The position numbers and the translations under genes are program-made. Under the pieces are notes generated by a model. It saw only the letters and a program-made list of their open reading frames with translations. It made no database searches and was not told the origin of the DNA. A stretch of DNA of 64,000 nt from CAVOGJ01 sp963700865 (GTDB taxonomy: Bacteria; Planctomycetota; Planctomycetia; Pirellulales; Pirellulaceae). The stretch is from assembly GCA_963700865.1 (NCBI GenBank), contig CAVOZC010000018.1, forward strand, positions 930,001-994,000, in the 5' to 3' direction. Below, one piece after another: positions 36,630 through 44,237 of this stretch. Position 1 is the first letter of the stretch. Each line of letters opens with the position of its first letter.

Positions 36630-36753
36630 TCCGGTAACGCCAACCGCCCGCCGCCGCTCCCCCGTCCGACGCCCCGCCCCACCGGAATCCCCCCCCATTC
36701 TGACTCATGTCCCCGCCCGCTGGCGGTCGATAAATTGGTCAGCTGAGCTATAC

Positions 36754-36783
36754 TTGACTAAAACGATAATGATAGTTATTATT
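36754..36783 (+). promoter_or_regulatory. Candidate promoter overlapped by a Fur-box-like palindrome
   Basis: TTGACT at 36754-36759 and TATTAT at 36778-36783 are 18 bp apart. GATAATGATAGTTATTATT at 36765-36783 matches the classical 19-bp Fur consensus GATAATGATAATCATTATC at 16 of 19 positions and covers the -10 element. The first downstream gene is cysH, whose product carries an iron-sulphur cluster. Iron control is inferred. Confidence 0.55.
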
Positions 36784-36809
36784 GATCGACGTTTGGCCGA
36801 GAAATAACC

Positions 36810-37700
36810 ATGGGCGCCTGTCCTCACCCCACCGCAGTGTCACTTCCCACCCTCCGCGTTGTCGGCCCGCCGGACGAGCCGACCCCGGCAACTTCGATTC
36901 CTATGTCGCCGCCACACCCCCCTCTGTCGTCCCTGCCGATCCTTGACCCGTCGGTCCGCGATAACTGGCAGCCCGCGGCACCGCCGGCGGGGATCCAGGC
37001 GGAATTGGCCGCAGCCAGCGAAGCGCTCGAAACGGCCACGCCTCCACAGATCCTGGCCTGGGCGGCCGACCGCTTCGCCCCCGATTTGACGATGGGTACG
37101 GCCTTCGGGCCCGAGGGGATGGTGATCATTCATATGCTGGCCGAGGTAGCCCCGGCGACCATTGTTTTCAATCTGGATACGGGCTACCAGTTCGCGGAGA
37201 CGGTCGCGATGCGGGATCGAGTCCGCGACCGTTACGGTCTGGAGGTGACCTTTGCCCGCGCCGAGCAGACGGTCGAGGCCTACGAGGCCGCGCATGGCGG
37301 GCCCGTCTACAAGGTCGATCCCAATCGTTGCTGTTTTGATCGGAAGATCGCGGTCTTGCGGCGAGCCATTGTGGGGAAGCAGGCCTGGATCAGCGCGATC
37401 CGGCGGGACCAGAGCCCCGATCGGTCGCGGGCTCCGATTGTGGGCTGGGACCGCAAGTTTGGGCTGGTAAAGGTCAATCCATTGGCGAACTGGACCAAGC
37501 CGCAGATCTGGAAGTTCATCACCGACCACGACGTGCCGTATAACCCACTGCACGATCAAGGGTATACCAGCATCGGTTGTCAGCCCTGCACGCGGGCCGT
37601 GCTCTTCGGCGAAGACGAGCGAGCGGGGCGATGGAGTGGTACGGCGAAGACCGAATGCGGCTTGCATTCTTTGGGCGACTCGAGCGCTACCGACAGCTGA
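36810..37700 (+). CDS. cysH: Phosphoadenylyl/adenylyl-sulfate reductase
   Basis: This is a 296-residue protein. It reduces activated sulphate to sulphite using thioredoxin. The cysteine pattern CC (residues 174-175, in NRCCFDRK) plus CQPC (257-260) marks the [4Fe-4S] type that usually prefers APS over PAPS. The C-terminal ECGLH (residues 282-286) carries the catalytic cysteine. The first ~60 residues are proline-rich and beyond the usual length, so a later start is possible, but ATG 36810 fits the upstream promoter. It is followed 18 bp later by an Rrf2-type regulator. Confidence 0.9.
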   Translation: MGACPHPTAVSLPTLRVVGPPDEPTPATSIPMSPPHPPLSSLPILDPSVRDNWQPAAPPAGIQAELAAASEALETATPPQILAWAADRFAPDLTMGTAFGPEGMVIIHMLAEVAPATIVFNLDTGYQFAETVAMRDRVRDRYGLEVTFARAEQTVEAYEAAHGGPVYKVDPNRCCFDRKIAVLRRAIVGKQAWISAIRRDQSPDRSRAPIVGWDRKFGLVKVNPLANWTKPQIWKFITDHDVPYNPLHDQGYTSIGCQPCTRAVLFGEDERAGRWSGTAKTECGLHSLGDSSATDS

Positions 37701-37718
37701 CCGCGACGGGGAGAGACC

Positions 37719-38132
37719 GTGACTGTATCCGCCCGGGTCCACTATGCCGTGCTCGCCGCCCTGGCCTTGGCCGCTCGGCACGAGTCGGGACGCCCCGTTC
37801 CTTTGCGGGAATTATCGGACCTGGACATCCCGACTCAGTTTCTGGCACAGATCTTTCAACAGCTCAAGGCAGCCGGAGTTGTGCAAAGCACGCGTGGGCC
37901 CGCGGGCGGGTACCAGCTGGCGCGCTCTCCCAGCCGCATGACGGTCTGGGACATTGTGAGCGCCATCGAGCCCCCCGTGCCGGCGACGCCGACCGCGGAA
38001 GGGCTGGCAGCGGCCGTCACGGACCTGTGGCAGCAAATCAGTCTCGCGCGGCAGGAGCTACTGGCCGCCACGACCCTGGACGGGTTGCTCCGTGCCGCGG
38101 GCCAGCGCGCCGAGTCGATGTATTACATCTGA
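37719..38132 (+). CDS. Rrf2-family transcriptional regulator
   Basis: This is a 137-residue protein with the Rrf2 winged-helix pattern: VHYAVLAALALAARHESGRP, then LAQIFQQLKAAGVVQSTRG and PAGGYQLARSPSRMTVWDIV. It has no cysteines, so it cannot bind an iron-sulphur cluster as IscR does and is closer to CymR, which senses cysteine status through a partner enzyme. It starts with GTG behind a GGGGAG site and is cotranscribed with cysH, so control of cysteine synthesis is the natural inference. Confidence 0.85.
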   Translation: MTVSARVHYAVLAALALAARHESGRPVPLRELSDLDIPTQFLAQIFQQLKAAGVVQSTRGPAGGYQLARSPSRMTVWDIVSAIEPPVPATPTAEGLAAAVTDLWQQISLARQELLAATTLDGLLRAAGQRAESMYYI

Positions 38133-38181
38133 TGCCTGGGTGTGCCTCGCCGCCTTCCCCGTAGCCCTTCCTCCCGTAGCC

Positions 38182-38219
38182 GAAGTCGCAAAACTTTGGC
38201 GAAGTCGAAAAACTTTGGC
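38182..38219 (+). repeat. Two 19-bp tandem repeats
   Basis: GAAGTCGCAAAACTTTGGC (38182-38200) is followed directly by GAAGTCGAAAAACTTTGGC (38201-38219) with one mismatch. A partial third unit (GGAGTCG) follows. It lies just before the large repeat block. Confidence 0.7.
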
Positions 38220-38499
38220 GGAGTCGGGGAAGGGTCGAATCGGCCGTATGACCCGAGTCGAGTACGAGTACCGCGGTGCTGGGTCGGGTACGAGGAACGA
38301 TGGCCGCCGAGGAGGCACTACCTTTCAGCGATCGCAATTGGCCCCCTCCGAGCAAGCTCGGAGCTGCACGAGGTCTTCCGCGAGAGACCACGGCCGTCGC
38401 TGGGCCGAGCGGGCGACGTCGCTTCGCACGCGCGTGTCCGAGGCCACACCTTCAGGTTTCGGTCTCGGAAAAGTCCTGTCGAGATCACGTCCCTGGCTC

Positions 38500-39240
38500 G
38501 ACCGACGGTCCGGCTGCCATGGGCGGGTTAGCCACCGACCATGTTCACCCCCGAGCAAGCTCGGAGGGGTCTTGGCTTGGTTTCGCCCGGCTGCCATGGG
38601 CGCGGGTTAGCCACCGACCATGTTCACCCCCGAGCAAGCTCGGAGGAGTCTTGGCTTGGTTTCGCCCGGCTGCCATGGGCGCGGGTTAGCCACCGACCAT
38701 GTTCACCCCCGAGCAAGCTCGGGGGAGTCTTGGCTTGGTTTCGCCCGGCTGCCATGGGCGCGGGTTAGCCACCGACCATGTTCACCCCCGAGCAAGCTCG
38801 GAGGGGTCTCGGCTTGGTTTCGCCCGGCTGCCATGGGGCGGGTTAGCCACCGACCATGTTCACCCCCGAGCAAGCTCGGAGGAGTCTCGGCTTGGTTTCG
38901 CCCGGCTGCCATGGGCGCGGGTTAGCCACCGACCATGTTCACCCCCGAGCAAGCTCGGAGGGGTCTCGGCTTGGTTTCGCCCGGCTGCCATGCGGCACGG
39001 GTTAGCCACCGACCATGTTCACCCCCGAGCAAGCTCGGAGGGGTCTCGGCTTGGTTTCGCCCGGCTGCCATGGCGCGGGTTAGCCACCGACCATGTTCAC
39101 CCCCGAGCAAGCTCGGAGGGGTCTCGGCTTGGTTTCGTCCCGGCTGCCATGGGCGCGGGTTAGCCACCGACCATGTTCACCCCCGAGCAAGCTCGTGGGA
39201 GTCTTGGCTTGGTTTCGCCCGGCTGCCATGGGCGGGTTAG
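38500..39240 (+). repeat. 79-bp tandem repeat array, about nine units
   Basis: Successive GTTAGCCACC landmarks lie at 38527, 38606, 38685, 38764, 38842, 38921, 39001, 39079, 39159 and 39236, giving units of 77-80 bp. Each full unit contains ACCATGTTCACC, the palindrome CCGAGCAAGCTCGG, TTGGCTTGGTTTCGCCCGGC and TGCCATGG. Because the unit is not a multiple of three, the ~70-150 codon frames that cross it cycle through all frames and are not genes. A related palindrome lies at about 38346 and again near 58110-58205. Confidence 0.92.
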
Positions 39241-39580
39241 CCACGGGGCTAATCCGCTCCAGTTTCCTCGGCTCATGATGCAGTTCGAGACGACGATTGC
39301 GCGGAGGGGGCAGCGCGACGTGATGTGAGCTGAATGAGCTCCTCGCATTGATTGTTCGCGAAATAACCGTCCGCACTCGAACTCAGGCGTGAGCCAGCAT
39401 GCGACTCGATCGCCGCCGATACCCCTTCGTGCCTCGTTCAAGTCGTCGGCAAATTGCCCGCTTTGACACGAAGATGTCGCTTCGACGTCGATTCTGGCTG
39501 GATTTCGCTACGCAAGTGACCGACCAATGGTACTAGTGGGGAGTCGCGTGGGCGGCTTCCACCCTGGAGGGAGTGCCCCC
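39241..39580. other. Intergenic stretch after the tandem repeat
   Basis: These 340 bp lead to the lipoprotein gene. I see no gene or repeat, only the end of the last repeat unit. A promoter for the downstream genes is expected here but not obvious. Confidence 0.4.
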
Positions 39581-40390
39581 ATGCGACGACTGCGACTTGT
39601 GCTGCCGCTACTCTTCCTATTGCTCGCGCCCGGCTGTCTGCTCCCCAGGACGTTGGTCGTCAAGGACCCGGGTCCGCAGGACCGAGGCGTGCGGTATTAC
39701 CGTCCGAAACCCTATCTGCTCGTCAAGCCACTGGTGAATGCCAAGTCCGGCGAACCGGTGCCTGGCTTCGTGACGCTCGAGACGACAATGCTACCCGACT
39801 TCAGCGAGGAGTACTCGATCCACGTGCGTGCCGGCCTGGGGGTGAACGAGACGCAGATCAAGCTGGACAACGGATGGAATCTCACCAGCCTGAATGTCAA
39901 CGTCGATTCGCAATTTGACAACAATCTGTCGGCCATGGCAGACATCCTGGGAGCCATCCCCACGCCGACGAGTGGCTCGCAGGCTACCGGTTCCATGGCG
40001 GTGCCCGCGACCAACGTTCCCTTGGGGCTGTACGAGAGTGTCGTCTCCTGTGGACCCGACGGTCGGAAACGGCTGTACGGGTTCCACTACGTCGGCTTCA
40101 TGCCCTACGCGGCTGGTCCCCTGGAAGCGGGCGGTCTCGCGCCGCCGCCAGGTCATGCGGAACCCGTGTATGGTCTTGTCCTGGACGAATTCTCAAAGGC
40201 GATGGTATTTCGGCCTTTGCACGAAGTGGCTTGTATTGCCCCGGCGCCCGCCGCGACTGCCGACGAGGCGCTCCGGGACGAGGGAGACCCGGACGAGCTC
40301 ATCGACGATCTGCCCGCTCCGCAAGCCGAACTTCACACGCGGCTGATGTCGACCTGGGAGCGGCATGAAGATCCTGGCAAGCATCGCTGA
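39581..40390 (+). CDS. Conserved lipoprotein
   Basis: This is a 269-residue protein. The start at ATG 39581 gives a signal (RLVLPLLFLLLAPGC) with the lipobox cysteine near residue 19. A beta-rich domain follows, with YRPKPYLLVKPLVNAKSGEP and GWNLTSLNVNVDSQFDNNLS. A short acidic C-terminal tail closes it. I do not recognise a family. It overlaps the next gene by 26 bp, so the two are cotranscribed. Confidence 0.65.
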   Translation: MRRLRLVLPLLFLLLAPGCLLPRTLVVKDPGPQDRGVRYYRPKPYLLVKPLVNAKSGEPVPGFVTLETTMLPDFSEEYSIHVRAGLGVNETQIKLDNGWNLTSLNVNVDSQFDNNLSAMADILGAIPTPTSGSQATGSMAVPATNVPLGLYESVVSCGPDGRKRLYGFHYVGFMPYAAGPLEAGGLAPPPGHAEPVYGLVLDEFSKAMVFRPLHEVACIAPAPAATADEALRDEGDPDELIDDLPAPQAELHTRLMSTWERHEDPGKHR

Positions 40391-41354
40391 TTTGACCCCC
40401 GCGGAACTGGCGCGGGTACGGGAGACGCTGGCCACACGTTTTGGTCTGGGGAGGCGAGGCAACATCCTGGAGATAGGTTTCGGCATGGCGACCGTGCGGG
40501 GCCGGCCCGATCCCCGGCGTGGTGATGCGATCTGCTTTTATGTCCGCCACAAGCGGATGCCCAGGGCGAAGCGCGATCGTATCCCACCCACCGTCGATGT
40601 GCGGTTGAAACGAGGGCCACGGTTTGTCCTGGTGCGCTTGCCAAGCGACGTGGTTAGCGTGGGGCCCCGCACGATCCGGCCGACCGGACGACGCATTCGT
40701 CACCTCTCCCGGCCCCGAGAGTCGGCGGTCGCCGGCTGTGTTGTGGCCTGGAATACCGAACCGCAGCAACGGCTGTCGTGGGGGATCATCACCGTGGGAC
40801 ACCTGTTCCATCAGCGGCGGCGATTGCCCGAAGGGCAAAAAAAGGTACGCCTGCAAGTCGCCCGCTCCCCCACGCGGGAAATCAGCGGCACCTTGTTGGC
40901 CCGCTCAACGAGCAACGACGGAAGTCGCGTGGATGCCGCCTTGGTCCAAGTCGTCCGCGACACGTTGGAACGAGTCGGCCTGCTGCCACGGGACGCGTCG
41001 ACGGCTGGCAAAGTCGTCCGTTCCGTCGCGGAATTACCCACCGACGGGGGCGTTCCAGGCGTGTCTCTGCCCGAGCGGCGACGTATTCCGCTCGTGGTCC
41101 AGCGATACTTGCCGACGTGTCGCTTGGTACCGGAACTCGGCCCGCTGGCCGACGCGATCGATGTGATCAGCGACGAGTCGCAGGCGTTTGGCGGCGGCGC
41201 TCGGGAAGTCTGTGGGTCATCCGCCGCCAGGCCGCCGCCATACAGTTCGCCGGCTTGCCCCACGATTTCCGACAAGGCTGGGGGCAGTCACTGGATCGGC
41301 TGCTGGCCTGGGCGAGGGAGCAGATTGCTCGCCTGGAAGAGGTGGCGCGGATGA
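40365..41354 (+). CDS. Hypothetical protein, possibly trypsin-like; C-terminus frameshifted
   Basis: The gene starts inside the end of the preceding lipoprotein gene. The segment LSWGIITVGHLFHQ looks like the histidine region of a trypsin-like protease, and SRVDAALVQVV could hold the aspartate. A matching serine motif is not evident, so this is only a possibility. At about 41206-41214 the sensible protein continues in the next frame (VIRRQAAAIQFAGLPHDFRQ, then LDRLLAWAREQIARLEEV), which indicates an indel. The true stop is unclear and lies before or near the endonuclease V gene on the other strand. Confidence 0.5.
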   Translation: MKILASIADLTPAELARVRETLATRFGLGRRGNILEIGFGMATVRGRPDPRRGDAICFYVRHKRMPRAKRDRIPPTVDVRLKRGPRFVLVRLPSDVVSVGPRTIRPTGRRIRHLSRPRESAVAGCVVAWNTEPQQRLSWGIITVGHLFHQRRRLPEGQKKVRLQVARSPTREISGTLLARSTSNDGSRVDAALVQVVRDTLERVGLLPRDASTAGKVVRSVAELPTDGGVPGVSLPERRRIPLVVQRYLPTCRLVPELGPLADAIDVISDESQAFGGGAREVCGSSAARPPPYSSPACPTISDKAGGSHWIGCWPGRGSRLLAWKRWRG

Positions 41355-41449
41355 GGTCAATCTGCGGATGGTCCGAGCGATTTGAATCGAGCTCGTCGCC
41401 GTCCTCGGCGACGCTACCTTGGAAACGCCCATCACGCAGCCGAGGACGG

Positions 41450-42451
41450 CTACGCCGCCGACGATTGCCGTGTCGCCTTCCGGCTGAGCCGATCGGCCCA
41501 ATAGATGGGCAGGGGCAAGCGGCGCTGTCGGCATTGGTCGCGGACCACACGAATGGCGGTCATCACGTCGATCCCGTGGCCGGGAGAGACGTAGAGTGGA
41601 TGCCGCGCTCCGCGGGTGGGCAGCAAGGCACCGCCGCGGAGTTGTCCGTCCATCATGACGGGACGCGGTTCTCCATCGCGATCGAGCGGGCCGACGATGG
41701 TCCCACAGAGGCGTTTTTTCGTGACACCCACCGTGACCACATTCGCCGACAATCCCAGCATCGTGGCGATGCCCGCGGACCTGGGATGCAGCACTCCGCT
41801 GCCATCGACCAGCAGCACATCGCACAACTGGTCGCGCCTCCGCGCTTCTTCGACCAAGGCGGCCATCAACGGCAATTCTCGAAACGCGAGAAAGCCGGAA
41901 ATGTAAGGAAAGTCGACTGGTTGTGAAAGTGTCTGCGACCAGGCAACGTCGCCCGCCTCATCCAGTCGCACATACGTGCCCCAGGCCACGGTACCGTGAT
42001 AAGAGACATCCACACCGCCGACTCGCATCGCGGGACGATCGGCCGCCCGAGGCGGGGACAGGGAGACGCAGCGCGCTGCCGCCCGCTGGTCATCCGCCAG
42101 CTGCTGCAAGGGTCGATCCGACTGAAAATCTCCGCAGCGACAACGGAGCAGGTCGCCGCGTCCCGCCGTGTCGAGCGAACCTTCCTGAGCCAGCAGCAGC
42201 CGCTTCCGTGTGACATCGCCGGTCACGAAGTGGCCGAGTTCCCCGGTGGACCGCACGAGTCGATGGCAGCCACAGGAAGCGGAATGCGAATGCGATTTGG
42301 CAAATTGGCCCACCCAGCGGCTGGCGGCGGGCGACCCTAATTCGCGGGCGATATCGCCGTAGGTTGCGATACGGCCTGCGGGGATTTGTTGCCACAGTCG
42401 GATCGCGGCCGCCGGCAAGTCGGGTAGCTGCACGTGGAAACGGTGATTCAT
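41450..42451 (-). CDS. Fused alkylguanine-DNA-alkyltransferase-like / endonuclease V protein
   Basis: This is a 333-residue protein. Residues about 1-95 match the C-terminal domain of O6-alkylguanine-DNA alkyltransferases: IPAGRIATYGDIARELGSPA, then SCGCHRLVRSTGEL. The acceptor cysteine before HR is kept, though the usual proline before it is glycine. Residues about 140-325 are endonuclease V, which nicks DNA near deaminated bases. Catalytic motifs are GGVDVSYH (Asp), GFLAFRELP (Glu) and VDGSGVLHPRSAGIATMLGL (Asp), with GVTKKRLCG and SPGHGIDV. One continuous frame encodes both. Both parts repair damaged purines. A bifunctional AGT/EndoV is known from the archaeon Ferroplasma acidarmanus. Confidence 0.88.
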   Translation of the reverse strand: MNHRFHVQLPDLPAAAIRLWQQIPAGRIATYGDIARELGSPAASRWVGQFAKSHSHSASCGCHRLVRSTGELGHFVTGDVTRKRLLLAQEGSLDTAGRGDLLRCRCGDFQSDRPLQQLADDQRAAARCVSLSPPRAADRPAMRVGGVDVSYHGTVAWGTYVRLDEAGDVAWSQTLSQPVDFPYISGFLAFRELPLMAALVEEARRRDQLCDVLLVDGSGVLHPRSAGIATMLGLSANVVTVGVTKKRLCGTIVGPLDRDGEPRPVMMDGQLRGGALLPTRGARHPLYVSPGHGIDVMTAIRVVRDQCRQRRLPLPIYWADRLSRKATRQSSAA

Positions 42452-42548
42452 GCGACGTTTCGACCTCGGCGTACACGGTGCCGAGGCGGCAACCTACGCC
42501 AGACCGACCGACTGTGCTTCGTCAAGTTTCAATTTTCGGGTTTCGCTA

Positions 42549-42604
42549 ACCGTGGCTGGGGCATCTCGCCCGAGTCGACCGCGGCTGGAAGCCACAGCCA
42601 CGGT
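42549..42604. repeat. Inverted repeat between the repair gene and a PEP-CTERM gene
   Basis: ACCGTGGCTG at 42549-42558 pairs with CAGCCACGGT at 42595-42604 across a 36-bp loop. It lies in the 253-bp gap and could help end transcription of the PEP-CTERM gene that reads into it, but no T-run follows. Confidence 0.4.
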
Positions 42605-42704
42605 CTTGACCAACGCCAGACCGACCTTGCCTGACGGGGCAAAGTCGGTCCGGCGATTCGGGCATCCTCCGACCGGTTCGTCGGTGCTGGCAGGCGCGGT
42701 TCGC

Positions 42705-43799
42705 TCACCGGCTCCGCGTGACGCACCGTCGCCAGGGGAGCATGGCCGCGGCGAACAAAAGCAATCCGCAGGAGGCGGGCTCCGGCACGAGGGACGTTTG
42801 GAATTTATTATTATTCCACAGATTAAAGTCACTAATGTCAATCACACCGTCGCCATTGAAGTTGCCTTCATCCCAATTGGCGGCCTCGTCGAACTTATGC
42901 TGGTTCCATACATTGAAATCCGTAACGTCCACGACGCCGTCGAGATTGGCATCCCCGTACCGATAGGGTGACGACAGACCATTGTAGGACGCGGCTCCCG
43001 CCAGCCACTCATCGACATCCTGCAAGTCAATCACGCCGTCCCCGTTCAGATCAAATTGACCGTTGTCATTCGTCAGGGCGACACCACTTGCCAGGTCCCC
43101 GAGACTCATCAGCCGGTTGATGTCGTCTTCATTGCATTCCTGGTCCGAGTTAAAGTCGCATGGTTCCAGCGAGAAGGGGGGAAGCACGACACTGGAGGCG
43201 TAATTGTTGAAGAGTGAAATCTGATGTCCGGGATCGGTCGAGCCGGCGGCGAATTGCAGGAAGTTGCCGCTCACCGCGTCAAAGTCGGCCGGTGCGAATT
43301 CCACCAGGAAGGCCATGATCAGCCGTTCGTTTGGATTGAGCACAGGAGGAAGAAACGGCGACACTTCGGTGCTGAAACCCCACGCCTCGGCTCCATTGTT
43401 GAACCCGGGCAAATTTTCGAGGGTGGTCGCCACCGAATCGTCGGGCGAAAAACCGGCGAAATCTCCCAGATCATCGTCCAGGCCGTTATCCGGGCGGACG
43501 GCCACAATGGCCCCCAGGACATTGAAAGAGGCCGGGGCCGGATTTGATAAGTTGCCGATCCCCAGGCCGCACTGGCAGGTCGTCAACTGGGTGGGTGAGG
43601 CGACCTCGACTTCGACGGCAATTTTGTAGAGGAGACGATCGCGAAACGAGTCATAATCTTCCCACTCAGGCTCGATTTCAATTTCCGGATTCTCCGGGGA
43701 GGGGGGCATTGGCGCCGTGCAGGCGAGGGCCCAGGCCGGGATGACCGAGAGGACGCCCATCGCGATCCATCGTGCCGACCAGGAAGCTCCAGTATTCAT
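42705..43799 (-). CDS. Secreted protein with dockerin-like repeats and PEP-CTERM
   Basis: This is a 364-residue protein. ATG 43799 has AGGAG 6 nt upstream and is preferred to ATG 43805. A signal peptide (WIAMGVLSVIPAWALACTAP) leads to an unrecognised ~190-residue domain. Calcium-type EF-hand loops follow (FDLNGDGVIDLQDVDEW, YGDANLDGVVDVTDFNVW, GNFNGDGVIDISDFNLW). The tail is LVPEPASCGLLLFAAAMLPW plus a basic end, a PEP-CTERM signal. It is probably a surface or exopolymer-associated protein. Function of the main domain is unknown. Confidence 0.78.
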   Translation of the reverse strand: MNTGASWSARWIAMGVLSVIPAWALACTAPMPPSPENPEIEIEPEWEDYDSFRDRLLYKIAVEVEVASPTQLTTCQCGLGIGNLSNPAPASFNVLGAIVAVRPDNGLDDDLGDFAGFSPDDSVATTLENLPGFNNGAEAWGFSTEVSPFLPPVLNPNERLIMAFLVEFAPADFDAVSGNFLQFAAGSTDPGHQISLFNNYASSVVLPPFSLEPCDFNSDQECNEDDINRLMSLGDLASGVALTNDNGQFDLNGDGVIDLQDVDEWLAGAASYNGLSSPYRYGDANLDGVVDVTDFNVWNQHKFDEAANWDEGNFNGDGVIDISDFNLWNNNKFQTSLVPEPASCGLLLFAAAMLPWRRCVTRSR

Positions 43800-43805
43800 T
43801 CGCAT

Positions 43806-44237
43806 CTCCTTCGTGTGGGCGGGACTGTGGGGTTACCACGCTGGAGCGACCAACGCGTTCGCTGGCGGGCGGAAGAGTAGGCCTGATTGGGCCGTCTGTT
43901 CTCTGGCCTTTGCCGGTGGTGTGCCTGTGGTTCACGTGTCGGAGCAGGCTCCCGTCACGTCGAAGGGAGTCGAATTCGGGCTCGGCGACCGCCAGGGATC
44001 CCGACAAATTTCCGAAACAACTTTTCCGGGGGCTTGGGAATTTGGCGGCGGCCGGGCGAAAGAAGTGGCGCTGGCGGCGGTGCCGCGGGCAAGCGTGGCG
44101 GGTCGCCGCCGCCGTTCAGATGCCGGCAGCGTACCCCGTGTGATCGTAATGCGGTATGCTCGGAGAAGTCTGGAAGTCCGGTTGTTCCGTGCGATGCTCG
44201 TGGCGGCCGGCGAGCGTCAGGGCAGTACGGATCACGC
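43806..44237. other. Divergent intergenic region
   Basis: The 432 bp between the PEP-CTERM gene and the kinase gene should hold two divergent promoters. Open frames exist on both strands but lack signals or recognisable motifs. No repeat or clear operator was found. Confidence 0.4.

Noticed and set aside
38500..39240. Open frames of 70-150 codons on both strands across the tandem repeat (for example peptides with repeated TDHVHPRASS)
   Set aside because: The unit is 77-80 bp, not a multiple of three, and frames stay open only because each unit lacks stops. There is no ribosome site or family match.
38500..39240. CRISPR array
   Set aside because: Units are near-identical over their whole 79 bp with no variable spacers, and no cas genes are present.
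41385..41926. Extension of the 40365 gene to 41926 in the corrected frame
   Set aside because: That part is the antisense of the well-supported endonuclease V domain and has no protein-like features.
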